Part shown: positions 47,197-58,684 of the stretch, piece after piece
How the letters are laid out: every line of letters starts with the position of its first letter
How positions within the stretch are numbered: the first letter of the stretch is position 1
Assembly (NCBI GenBank): GCA_016800925.1
Contig: JABCPU010000004.1
Location: forward strand, 310,001 to 374,000
DNA length: 64,000 nt
Direction of reading: 5' to 3'
From: Suillus spraguei
Taxonomy: Eukaryota; Basidiomycota; Agaricomycetes; Boletales; Suillaceae
The notes under the pieces: model-generated
What the model was told of the DNA's origin: nothing
Database searches by the model: none
The model's input: only the letters and a program-made list of their open reading frames with translations
Made by a program: the position numbers and the translations under genes

Positions 47197-47484
47197 GGAG
47201 GGACGGAAAGTCGAAGGGGCTTGGCCTCAGCTCATACACTGTGCCCCTTACCCGAGTATGTGCCCTTAATTTCGGATGAAGTCCAAGTGGGAGTTATAGT
47301 GAAGTCCGGACGGAGTCCGGATGAACTCTGTAGGACAGGATAGCTCGATAGAGCTCCAAAGGACTTCTGGATGAGCGTGGGAACACGCCGGAACTATTTC
47401 CGGATGGTAGGGAGTAATGGTAAGACTACTGGAACAAGTTCCAAGTAGAATGGATGAAGGATGGACTCCTGGACAAAGTCCAGG
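47197..47484 (-). repeat. LTR-D fragment left of gypsy-A2
   Basis: Contains a tract matching LTR-B in reverse (GGGGCTTGGCCTCAGCTCAT, then CACTGTGCCCC), so it belongs to an LTR-B-related family. It ends in CCAGG, the target of gypsy-A2, and continues at 61,039. Confidence 0.6.
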
Positions 47485-47955
47485 TTCCAAATACAAATCA
47501 TTACTCTTTCCTCAATTTCCCTAAAGCGTCTAAACCCAGCACTAAGACAAACCCAAATCCTATCGAAATCCCCATATCCGCTTCTATAACCGAACTTTCT
47601 GACGAAGATGAAGAGATCTTTTATGATGCTATCGGATAAGGTAAGATAAGATAAGATAGTATCACGTGATCTTAGAACCTTCTAGAATATGATGTCATAA
47701 CAATGTCACAACTATCACATTGTACAATTCTCGTTTCTATTTTATGATTGGCTAGTAGTTTCAAACTCAGTTTAAATCTCAGTTTCAATATGTGTATATA
47801 GTTAGCTAGTTTCACTGTAGTAGTTCTTTAGTTCAAACCTCTTGTATCTACAACTGTAGCAATCCAAGACGTCCTTGCTCCTCTCTCTTCTTGTGATAAC
47901 CTTAGTTTGAGTCCTAGTCTCTGCCCTTGCGTTAATTCATTTGTGGGTTGTGACA
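47485..47955 (+). repeat. 5' LTR of gypsy-A2
   Basis: 471 bp, beginning TTCCAAATAC (the first 9 bp TGTCACGAA are absent) and ending GGTTGTGACA. It keeps the open Pol-tail frame and a (GATAA)n run. Confidence 0.9.
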
Positions 47956-48733
47956 TTAAGTTTGAACTTTAGGGGACTCCAACTCACATACCGCTGCATA
48001 CCTTTCTTCTGGACTCCTCTTCAATGATAGTACCATTGTAGACAATTCCTAGAAGTCTCTTATCATCTTTCTGTATGTGTTTGTAAAGGCACTAGCACTT
48101 GCAGACCAGTACAAAACGTTTTGTCTTGCCCGACCCTAAAAAGTCGCGATTTTTCTTCTCCCCTTTGCTCATTTGAGCGCATTTCTACCAATAGTCTTTT
48201 GTAGTTAGTAGACCTCTACCAGGCCCAGCCTTACATTGCTGCTGCTAGTAGATGGTGGACGAGCAACATTAGGTGTTCAATCCGTGACCTCAGTGCTGGC
48301 CCAAGACCCTGCCTGCTGAGCTCTACGATAATTTCCTTTTACAATAGTTTCCTTTCATATGATAGAAGGTCTAGTCTTCTTCTGAGTATTTAGTGGAATT
48401 GCCTCGTTGTTCAAGATAGACTGGTCGCTTGTAAGCGTCAGCTGGAAGAGCACTGTGTCCCTCAAGATAACTTTTCCCACTTGGAAGATCACAAAAAATC
48501 TTTACTATAGTTTTCCTAGTTAGTAAATAGGGAAGTGCCTAGTTGGGTTGATTAAAGAACCCTTTAGGACCTGAGTACGTGGTAGATCCGATCAGATATT
48601 GGGGACCGCTCAGTTTTCCATTTACATACTTCTTTTCCCATCTCCTTTTCACCATCTTTCCTATTCAGGTTGACCGTTACGACTAGTCAACCACAGACAT
48701 CAGTAAATCGGGTTCCAGAATACAACTGGTACT

Positions 48734-49746
48734 ATGTCTACTCCTGCCACTACCATCCACAATGAACAAGCTTTGGCTGAGTATATCGCAAATGCTATCA
48801 ATGTTGCGATTGCTCCAGTCCAAGAGCAAGTTCAAAGACTCAAGAATATGAACAATGTCTTACAAGACCAGAATGAAAAACTCCATGAAGAACTTCGTCA
48901 ATATAGGGAAAGAATTGATGAACTGGAAGCAAAATCTACATCAACAGGAGGAGCTCCCAAAATTGCGAAGCCAACAGAGTTCACTGGAGGAAAAGATTCC
49001 ATCAACGTTGAAACATTCCTGGCACAAGTATCCCTCTACCTCACACAATACCCTAACGCAATGCAACAACAACACCTCAGCTTAATGTTGTCTTATCTTA
49101 AGGGAAATGCCGGAAAATGGGCAGAACCTTATGTTAAAAAACAAGCTGCAGGAGAATTGGACTTCCAAGACTTCTTAGAGGAGTTCTCATGCATGTTTAA
49201 AGATGAGAACAAAGAAGCGAAGGCCATCAGAGAATTAGAGACCTTTAGGCAAGGATCTAGTTCTTTTCCAGAATACGTTGCATCCTTCAAACAAAAGTCG
49301 GTATTCACAAACTTCTCCGATCTGGTCTACAAACCCAGATCAAAGAACAACTCGCTCATGTTGCGCTCAAAGACAAGAACACTTTCAATAAATTGGTCGA
49401 ATGAGCAGTAGAAATTGGGCAAAACTTTGAAGAGTTGGATGCAGAGAAGAAGCAAAACACCTGGTGGACTCCCAAATCTAATAGTGGAGTTCCTTCTTCA
49501 TCAAGGGCTGGACCCAGTAACAGTGATATCATGGATGTCGACTCTGGAAGGCAAAAAAATGCCCCCAAACTGCAAGGAAAGCCTGGTGCTTTCAAATGTT
49601 ACAGATGCGGTGGAGAAGGCCATATGGCTAGGAACTGTAAAGAAGCGCCGAAACCAGCACAAGTGAAGGCATCGTCTGCCAAAGAAGAAACCACACCTAA
49701 ATGGTTCAAGGACTGGTTATCCTCCAAAGAAGGCAAGGGTTTTTAG
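48734..49746 (+). pseudogene. gypsy-A2 gag
   Basis: Starts MSTPATTIHNEQALAEYIAN, with a coiled coil (RLKNMNNVLQDQNEKLHEEL) and then the gag domain (KIAKPTEFTGGKDSINVETF, SYLKGNAGKWAEPYVKK). Relative to A1, 28 bp are missing at about 49,320 between GATCT repeats, which shifts the frame; the correct frame resumes by 49,435 and gives the nucleocapsid knuckle CYRCGGEGHMARNC. It ends GKGF-TAG at 49,746. Better preserved than A1. Confidence 0.88.
49737..49743 (+). other. Candidate -1 ribosomal frameshift site, gypsy-A2 gag/pol
   Basis: AAG GGT TTT TAG: the heptamer G GGT TTT abuts the gag stop, and the pol frame (TTA GAA GGG) starts one base back. The yeast L-A virus uses the closely related GGGTTTA. 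Confidence 0.55.
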
Positions 49747-52405
49747 AAGGGTTGAAGTCAGAGTCTGCAGACCTAGACCCGAACAATCGATTCTCTATTC
49801 TTTCTAGTTTTTCAGATGTAACAGAAGTGTATATACGATCCAAATCAGAGCATTTTTATATTCCGATTACACTGAAAGGAAAGAACAGACAAGCAGACAT
49901 AAAAGCACTTGTGGATTGTGGTGCATCAACACTATTTATAAGCGAAAGATTTGTAAAGAAAAATGATGTCCGGTGTCGTAAATTATTGCGTCCCATACCA
50001 GTCAAGAATATTGATGGCTCCTTAAATGCCGCTGGAGCTATGACAAGATTCGCTGAAATAGGATTAAAGATTGGAGATCATGAAGAAGATAAAGCAGCCT
50101 TCATGGTTACAGATCTAGGAAGCGATGATGTTATTATCGGTATAGATTGGCTAAGGTACCATAATCCGGAGATTGATTGGAATGCAGGACAATTTGCTCT
50201 TACATGATGCCCAGTCAAGTGTGAGACTAAAAAAGAAAAAAGACAAAAAAATAGAGAAAAATGAAAAACCCAAAAACAGGGTGACTTGCCAGATCTGATT
50301 CCCATGGAAGAGGAAGATGACGACGAAGGCATGGTGAAGAAAAGGGCGATGGCTGAGGAAATAGAAGATGAAGATAGTCCAAAGAATGAATGGATTAGAT
50401 ACAAAGCTTCTATCGCCACAGAACAAAAAGTAGCAGAGGAAGCTACTAAGAAGAAAAAGTCTGTAGAAGAAATGGTTCCAGACTGGCTTCATGATTACCT
50501 GGGAGTATTCTCAGAAGAAGAATCAAAGAGATTTCCTGAAAGAAAGAAATGGGATCATGCGATAGATCTCAAAGATGAGAATGATCTTCCACCGAATGCA
50601 AAACTGTATCCTCTATCACCCAAAGAAATGGACACACTAAAAGATTGGTTAAAAGCCGAAACTGCATTAGGATGTATTAGAGATTCACAGTCTCCTGTTG
50701 CAGCACCTTTCTTCTTTGTGGCCAAAAAAGATGGTAAATTACGACCAGTAATGGACTATAGAAAGCTCAATGAGAAAACGGTTAAAAATGCATACCCTTT
50801 ACCGAGATCTCAAGATCTAATTGATGCTTTAACTGGTGCCACAATGTACTCTAACATGGATGTATGATGGGGATACAATAATATTCGGATGAAAGAAGGA
50901 GACGAGTGGAAGGCAGCCTTCAAAACGCCTTTTGGTCACCATGAACCAACCGTAATGTATTTCAGGTTGACAAATTCTCCAGCAACTTTCCAGACCATGA
51001 TGAATGAAATATTTAGAGATCTCATTGATGGAAAGACGGTCATTGTCTACATCAATGACATCTTGGTCTTTACAAATGGAAATAAGGAGCAACACCGAAA
51101 AGTCGTACGAGAAGTACTCAAACGATTAAAAGATAACAACCTGTTCTTGAAACCAGAGAAATGTAGTTTCGAACAGTCTAAAGTCGAATTCTTAGGGTTG
51201 ATCGTGGAAAAAGGCAATGTATCTATGGACCCTGTGAAAGTAGAAGGAGTATTAAAATGGCCTGTTCCCAAATGCGTAAAAGACATACAAGCATTCATGG
51301 GTTTTTCCAACTTCTATCGAAGATTCATATTGGGGTTCTCAGATATAGCCAGACCAATGAATGATTTGCTAAGAAAAGATGTTCCATGGAATTGGACGGA
51401 GAAACAACAGCATGCATTTGATGAATTGAAGAAACGATTCACAGAAGCTCCGCTCCTAGTAATGCCAGATGTTGAGAAAAAGAAAAGAATAGAGACCGAT
51501 GCTTCTGATTATGCATCTGGTGCAGTACTTTCTCAACAGATGGAAGATGGACTATGGCATCCTGTTGCTTATTATTCAAAGTCAATGAATGATGCAGAAC
51601 GAAATTATGACATTCATGACAAAGAATTGTTAGCAATCATTCGAGCATTAGAAGAGTGGAGGCACTATGTGCAGGGAGCACCTCACCCTGTGGAGATCTG
51701 GACCGATCATAAGAATCTTGAGTATTTCATGACAAGTCAAAAATTGACACGAAGGCAAGCCAGATGGTGTTTGTTCCTGGCGGAGTATGAATTTACACTC
51801 CAACATAAGCCTGGTGTAGTCAATGATAAAGCCGATCGTCTGTCTCAGAGATCAGACCACAGAGGGGGGGTAGAAAACGACAATTCTGATCGCATTTTGC
51901 TTAAACCAGAATTTTTCAAAGTCAATGTTGCTAAAAGAGGCCAAGTTCTTATAGAAGGAGAAAAATCTCTTCTGAAAAAGATTAGACAATGTACAGAATG
52001 AGAGCCTGAAGTGATGAAAGCGCTAGAAACGTTAAAAGCAGCACCAGTGCAATTGCATAGAGGAGTCGAAGAATGGAATGTTGAAGATGGATTGGTGTTA
52101 TTCTGAGGATTGGTTTATGTTCCAAATGATAAAGAAATCCACCGAGAGATTCTAGAGTTATTCCATGACTCACCACCGGCTGGACATCCTGGACGTGCCA
52201 AAACCTTAGAATTGATTTCCAGAAATTATTGGTGGCCAATGATGACAAAGAGTGTTCATGACTATGTAGATGGTTGCGATCATTGCAGACAAACAAAGGT
52301 CTATCCTAGTAAACCAACAGGACCTTTACAGCCAAATGAAGTTCCAGAAGGACCTTGGCAAACGATTACATGTGACCTGATTGTGGACCTACCAAAGAGT
52401 GAAGG

Positions 52406-53150
52406 TGTCATATACCATACTTCTAATCTCAGATCCGACCATATTCGATCAGATCTGATCGATTCCATATCCGTCCGGTCCACAGATCCTGTCCGGACCA
52501 CCCATCCGAATGTGCTCACTTCTCGCACCTTAACTCCCTTGTGTATATCTGCGTCTATCTCCTTTCGTCATTCCTCCTGTTTCCGGTATTCCGGCTGTTT
52601 ATATTTCTGTCCTGTGTTACTGATCCATTTCCTGTGTTCATTTCCGATTCATGCTTACTGATCCGCTGTGCATTAACTAATAGACTTCCATTACACTTCG
52701 TACATAGCCCTCGGTCCCGGACTTGCTGATTATCCATCTTAGATACTTACAGTATATAAACCACTTGTAGATCTCCGTAGAACCTTAGTTTGAATATCAT
52801 CTTAGATTCTACTCATTCTGCCTCCTCCGGACTTGAGCCACTGTCTGCTTTAGGTCACCTTCCAAGACTTAGGATTGATTCCTATAGTCTATATCTCCGA
52901 CTCTATCTTCGGATAGTCTATCTCCGTTAGTTTCTAGTTAGGAACTCGTTCCGAAACTAGCCTTAATCTCTGTCCTCTCCTTACGTTCCGAATAACCTTC
53001 GGACACCCGGATCCGTCACGCAACTCCTTCCGGGTCTTCGGACGAATAACTCCTCCCTGAAATAAGGGGCATTACTCGAGAAAGGGGCACAGTGCACGAA
53101 CTGAGGCCAAAGCCCTTCGGATCTCTCTACCCTTGAGTACGGTCTTAACA
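52406..53150 (+). repeat. 5' LTR of gypsy-B
   Basis: 745 bp TGTCATATACC..GGTCTTAACA. Compared with the 3' LTR it lacks about 24 bp between CCTTCGGA repeats but keeps a 27-bp stretch that the 3' LTR has lost. GTATATTCGAACTC follows as the presumed primer site. Confidence 0.92.
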
Positions 53151-53200
53151 GTATATTCGAACTCAAACCTTTCCGAGTAACTTTTAAACCATTCCATATC

Positions 53201-54493
53201 ATGCCTCCCCGTAAAACTCAAAACACTCTCCAAGGAGCCGGACTTGGTCCGATCCAACGAGATCCCACACCCATCGTCCAAACATTCACCAGTTTCTCTC
53301 AACGCCGCGCAAGCATGAGCGACATAGGTCAAAGTATTTCCGCTCGTCAAGCCAGACCGGATCCGATAACACCAACTCGGAACCCAGATAACCCAGACTC
53401 CAATTCGCGCCCGACCATTCGCTTTGATGATGAGCTGTGCAATAACCCACCAGATGATGAAGGTGATGATCCGGACAATGAGGACCTGGATGACAAAGAA
53501 GATAAAATCCACCTGAGCCCTCAGGACCGGGTCCTAGCCCAACTATCCATAGCCATTAATCACCTCGCTCGCAGTAGCCGTCGCACCCCCACCTCGGATG
53601 ATAGCAAAGTCAAAATCCGTGAGCCAGATACCTTCGATGGGTCCGAACCTCGCAAGCTCCAGGCATTCTTCGTCCAATGTGAGCTCAACTTCCAGAGCAA
53701 ACCTAGCGCTTTCCGTTCTGGACGCGCTAAAGTCAATTTCGCCCAATCCTACCTTAAGGGTATGGCTCTCGAGTGGTTTGAACCGGATCTCCTTTTGGAT
53801 GGATATAGCAACCGTCCAGACTGGATGGATGACTACTCCGAGTTCATGCTCGAGCTCCAAACCAATTTCGGACCACACGATCCCTCCGGAGACGCAGAGA
53901 TGCAGTTAGAACAACTCCACATGTGTGACGGACAACACATCAACAAGTACGTTGTAGAATTCCAGCGACTTGCCTCCCAAGTACGCGAATGGGGAGACGG
54001 AGCCCTATGACGCCAATTCTACAATGGACTTCCGGCCCGAATCAAAGATGAGATTAGTCGCATGGGTAAGCCCACTACCCTTTCGGAGTTCAAGACTCTC
54101 ACCCAGACCATCGATGCCCGTTACTGGGAACGGAGGGGCGAAGTCACCCGAGAGAGTAGAACCACCTCTTCCAATCCTCCCAGGCAGTCAACATCCGACC
54201 GGATGAACTCTAACTCATCCGGATCCAATATGCCCAAATTCAATAAACCCACATCCTCCACAACCTCCTCTGCCCCGAAAGTTTCGGATCTTCCTAGCGT
54301 TGTTGGTGCGGATGGAAAGCTAACCACCCAGGAGCGTCAGAGGCGTATTGACAAAAGGCTCTGTATGTTCTGCGGCGGACCTGGTCACACTGCCCGGGAA
54401 TGCACCAAATCCACTTCGCGCGCTGCCAAAGGCCGTGCTACCATGCTCACTCCGGAAACGGAACCAGAAGCCTCGGATGAGGCAAAAAATTAG
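53201..54493 (+). pseudogene. gypsy-B gag
   Basis: MPPRKTQNTLQGAGLGPIQR start; acidic stretch (DDEGDDPDNEDLDDKEDK); retrotransposon-gag domain (PDTFDGSEPRKLQAFFVQCE, FAQSYLKGMALEWFEPD, FGPHDPSGDAEMQLEQL, KYVVEFQRLASQV). One TGA at 54,008 stands before RQFYNGLP, where CGA (Arg) is expected. The same frame then continues to the zinc knuckle CMFCGGPGHTARECTKS and stops at TAG 54,491-54,493. Apart from that single stop the gene is intact. Confidence 0.9.
54484..54490 (+). other. Candidate -1 ribosomal frameshift site, gypsy-B gag/pol
   Basis: GCA AAA AAT TAG: the heptamer A AAA AAT in the X XXY YYZ register immediately precedes the gag stop. The -1 frame reads TTA GTC CAC GAC and continues into the protease. 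Confidence 0.5.
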
Positions 54494-57432
54494 TCCACGA
54501 CTCTCCTAACTCCGTATGGGATGAGGGTCGCGTTGGCCCAACCCATGCAAAGGAACTACAACTCAACGCTGTAACTCTTCCTGATCCGAACTCTCTGTGT
54601 CCATATGTCTCTCTTCCGTCTTTTTCCAATATATCTGACTTCCCGGCCCTCATAGACTGTGGTTCCTCCCACTGCTTCATAGACACTGATTTCGTCCGAA
54701 AACATAAAATTCCTACCTATCAGATTCCTCCGCTTCCACTCCGTTTATTTGATGGTACATGCAATAACAATATTGTCGAAGCCATAAACTTATCCGTCCG
54801 ATTCTCCTCCGGTGTAATCACTTCCAACACGTTCTACGTCACCCCTTTGGATTCCTCATGTTATATCGTTCTCGGATATAGCTGGCTCACCCAACACAAT
54901 CCGTTGATTGACTGGGTATTGGGCAGCATCGAGTTCCGAACTACTGAACAGGGAATGCCATTAACCCCATCCGCATCACCGCTGCCTCCGGACACACCGT
55001 CCATGGCAGGAAAATCCAATCCAACGCCTCCGTTACCTTCGGGTATTCCACCCAAGGAAGATTCCTCCCCTCCAATATCTCCGTTGCCTCAGAGCACCCC
55101 ATCCGTGGCAGAGACTCCGCCTCTGACCAAATCCGAACCCTCCGCTGGTACTTCAGTCCCTAACATATCGTTGATAAATGCAGTGGCCTTTTGCCGTGCC
55201 TGCAAGTTAGAAGGGTCTACTCAGTTCAGCATCTACCTCCGTCCCTCCGAAGTAAATCTTCGATCCGCATCCGTATCATCCGATCCTCCAGACCTCTCCA
55301 GAATCCCTTCTGATTACCACGAATTCGCGGATGTCTTCACAAAGGCAAAGCCGGACAACTTCCCCCTCATCGACCCTATGATCTCAAGATTGAGTTGGAA
55401 GAAGGGGCTAGTCCACCTCTCGGAACCATATACTCTCTTTCTCCGGTAGAGCTTGAGGCCCTCCGGAAGTTCCTTGATGAAAACATCTCGTCCGGACTCC
55501 TCCGTTCCTCATCTTCTCCCCACGGAGCCCCCGTCCTATTTGTCAAAAAGAAGGATGGATCCCTCTGCCTTTGTGTGGATTTCCGCGGCCTTAACCACAT
55601 CACCAAGAAAGACCGATATCCATTACCCCTCATTGCCGACCTCCTAGACTCCCCAAGCCATGCTAAAGTTTATACCAAAATTGATCTCTGATCTGCATAT
55701 CACCTCGTCCAGATAACAGAAGGAGACAAGTGGAAGACTTCCTTCCATACACGCTATGGCTCCTATGAATGGTTGGTGATGCCGGAAGGCCTCACAAATG
55801 CTCCGGCAGCTTTCCAGCGCTTTGTCAATAGCGTGTTTGCCGATATGCTGGACGTATGTGTTGTTGTATATCTGGATGACATCCTTATCTATTCCCAAGA
55901 CCTTGCAAGTCATAAGGAACATGTTGAAGAAGTTTTACCACATCTCCGTAAACACCAACTATATGCCAAACCCGAGAAATGTGAATTCCATTCATCCTCC
56001 ATTGAATATCTTGGTTACCTCCTATCTCCGGATGGCTTAACAATGTCGTCCGAGAAAATCCAGTCTATCATAGACTGGCCAGAACCTCGGAAAGTCAAGG
56101 ACATCCAATCCTTCCTCGGATTCGCTAATTTCTATCGTCGTTTCATCTTCAACTACTGGATATCGTGGTTCCCCTTACTCGACTCACTTGCAAGGGCGTC
56201 ACTTGGGACTTTTCCGAGGAATGCCGGAAATCATTTAACGCACTCAAGAAAGCCTTCACGTCCGCTCCAGTGCTAACGCATTGGATTCCGAATGTTCCTA
56301 TAGTTGTGGAAACTGATGCCTCGGATTATGCTATCGCTGGAATACTATCCATTGTGTGCCCAGACTCGGAACTTCGTCTGGTGGCATTTTACTCCCAGAC
56401 ACTGTGCGGTGCAGAACTCAACTATGATGTCCATGATAAGGAACTACTCGCCATCTATGCTGCATTCCGAACCTGGCGCCATTACCTAGAAGGCTTGTCC
56501 GAGCCTATAGATGTTGTCACGGACCACAAGAACCTTGAGTATTTCTCTACCACCAAACTGCTATCCCGTCGTCAGGCCCACTGGTCCGAGTTCCTCCATC
56601 AGTTCAACCTCGTTATCCGTTACCATCCTGGAAGACTCGGAGTCAAGCCAGATTCCCTCACTAGACAATGGGATGTCTACCCTAAAGAGGGGGATAAGGA
56701 CTACGCTCAGATTAACCCTCACAACCTCCGTCCAATATTTGCTTCGGAACAATTAGCTTCGTCCCTATGAGCTTCCATTTTAGCAACTCCGGTCCTTAGA
56801 GCAGCTGTTCTTATGGACACCGAACACCTCCGGAAAGACATTCTGATAGCACTCCCTAATGACCCCATTGCACAAACGCATTTTCCGGTTCCTTGAGATC
56901 CGAGATGTCCGAAGCTCAGAAACGCTATCAAGGACCTGCGGACGCTAAAAGACAACCCACTCCAGACTTCTGGATTGGAGAACAAGTCTTCGTCAAAGCC
57001 AAGTACTTCCGCTCCACTCGTCCGTCGAAGAAACTTTCAGAAAAGAATTTGGGACCATTCAAAATTATATCCTGCCCAGGTACTCATTCCTTCGCCATCC
57101 GACTTCTGGATTCTATGCGTTCCGTACATCCTGTTTTCCATGTCTCGCAGTTAGAGCCAGCAGTTCCGAACACCATTCCTAATCGCATCCAACCTCCTCC
57201 GCCACCAGTCGAAGTCGATGGAGAACCAGAGTACGAGATATCCGAAATCCTGGACTCTAAACTGGACCGTCGTAGGCACCACTGCCAACTTCTATACCTC
57301 GTCCGTTGGTCCGGATACGAAGGAATGGACGAAGAAACTTCCTGGTTACTGGCCACAGAACTCAGAAATGCATCGGATCTCGTAGCAGATTTCCACTCAG
57401 CATATCCGGACAAGCCTGGTCCCATTGCTTGA
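54494..57432 (+). pseudogene. gypsy-B pol (protease, RT, RNase H, chromodomain; integrase core absent)
   Basis: Protease ALIDCGSSHCFIDTDFV (54.65 kb) with YIVLGYSWLTQHNPLIDW; a Pro/Ser-rich linker; RT ([20 protein letters not shown], intact [20 protein letters not shown]); RNase H (ETDASDYAIAGIL, NYDVHDKELLAIYAA, DVVTDHKNLEYF); then ILIALPNDPIAQTHF, after which the zinc finger and DDE core are missing; C-terminal EAQKRYQGPADAKRQP and chromodomain (LYLVRWSGYEGMDEETSW). Frame changes lie near 55,385, 56,155 and 56,890; TGA stops at 55,689 and 56,768. RT catalytic residues are intact, unlike family A. Confidence 0.9.
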
Positions 57433-57489
57433 AAAGTACATAACAAAATATAAGTACATTGAGGGCAGTAGCGGAAATCCGGATCTGGA

Positions 57490-58501
57490 CTAAGCACCAG
57501 TCTCCATTTCACCTCCGGCACCCCCAGTCTCCTCCCCAGTCCCATCTGCCATCTCTCCCCCAGTCCCATCCGCCATCTCTCCCCCAGTCCCATCTGCCAT
57601 CTCTCCTCCATTCTCATCCGCCACCTCTTCCCCAATCTCCTCACCAGCGCCATTCTTGTCGGATCCGGCAGAAACGGAAAGCCTAAATCCAGTCCAGATT
57701 TCCTCGATGAGCAGGGCCTGGAATTTCCTCTGTTGCTGGAGGAAGGCCTCCATGGTAGAGCTCATCCACTCCATGGCAATCCGACTCCCTTCCGCCGCCG
57801 CAATACCATCTTGGAGAAGTCCATTGGTCTGCACCAACTCAGCAATGATGCCATTAGCAGTGGCCACCCAAGCCTGATCATCATACTCCCCAACATCCTC
57901 TTCCGTACCTTCGATAGTGACTGGATTAGAGAAGACATCCGCGTCCGCCACATCTGGAGTAGGACTCCTCTGACGGCGCTTGCCTTTGCCCTTCGGAGAC
58001 AGAGTACCAGCAGGACGCTGCCTCTTCCGGCCCTTGGGTCCCTTAACAAATCCGGGCCTTCCAGGACAAGTGGCTTTGTCCTTCCGGCAGACATCACAGG
58101 ACTTAATCTATGAAACGTCGAAATCAGCGGATCCGAAGTTTTTCGGACGACTCACCATGGCATTCTTCTCAGCATCACCCCACTGGCACGTCCGGTCCTT
58201 AGTGACGCAACGGGAGCAGTACCCATCCTTTGCTCCAGATGCAGGAGCAGCCTTGGCCATTGCCAATCCATTAATATCTGGATCTGGAAGAGTCCACAGC
58301 ACTCACCTGAGCCTCAATCAGTGCTCTCCGCCTCTTTTCCTCCATTTCCCTCCGGATCTCCGCCAACTCAATCTGCTTTAACTCCTCCTGCCTTTTCCGC
58401 TCCTCCGCCTCTTTCCGCTTCTGTTCTGCCTCGGCTTCTGCTGCAGCCTTAGCAGCAGACTTAGGGGCATCGGATTTCTTTCCAGACATGTTTGGAGGCA
58501 A
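57490..58501 (-). CDS. Antisense spliced gene in gypsy-B, Zn2Cys6-like cysteine cluster
   Basis: Lies between pol and the 3' LTR on the opposite strand. Three exons (58501-58307, 58251-58156, 58107-57490) with 55- and 48-bp GTGAGT introns, all phase 0, give 302 codons. Residues about 1-65 are an Ala/Lys/Glu coiled coil (AEAEQKRKEAEERKRQEELK). Then come CSRCVTKDRTC and, across the second intron, CDVCRKDKATC. Together these make C-x2-C-x6-C-x13-C-x2-C-x6-C, close to the fungal Zn2Cys6 binuclear cluster. Next is a basic patch (KGKGKRRQRS), a helical region and an acidic tail with GEMADGTG repeats (24-bp units). The frame is intact although gag and pol on the other strand are broken. It may be a DNA-binding regulator or accessory factor of the element, or a captured host gene; function unknown. 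Confidence 0.72.
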
Positions 58502-58684
58502 GTTTTGTTAACAAGGATATGAAGTGGGGGTAGGAATCATTTCGGACGTCTGACATCCATATATCTGTCGGATTACAGACTCAGCACTACAACCATCAAA
58601 CTTCCCCATTGTCTCGCATTAATCTTGTCCGATCCGGATCAACGCTTCTTGTGCCTCAGGGGTTCGGCCCTAAGGGGGGGATAC

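Noticed and set aside
57762..58381. Plus-strand frames at the end of gypsy-B as extra pol or env
   Set aside because: They are complements of the antisense Zn2Cys6-like gene, with poor composition and no env-like signal or membrane segment.
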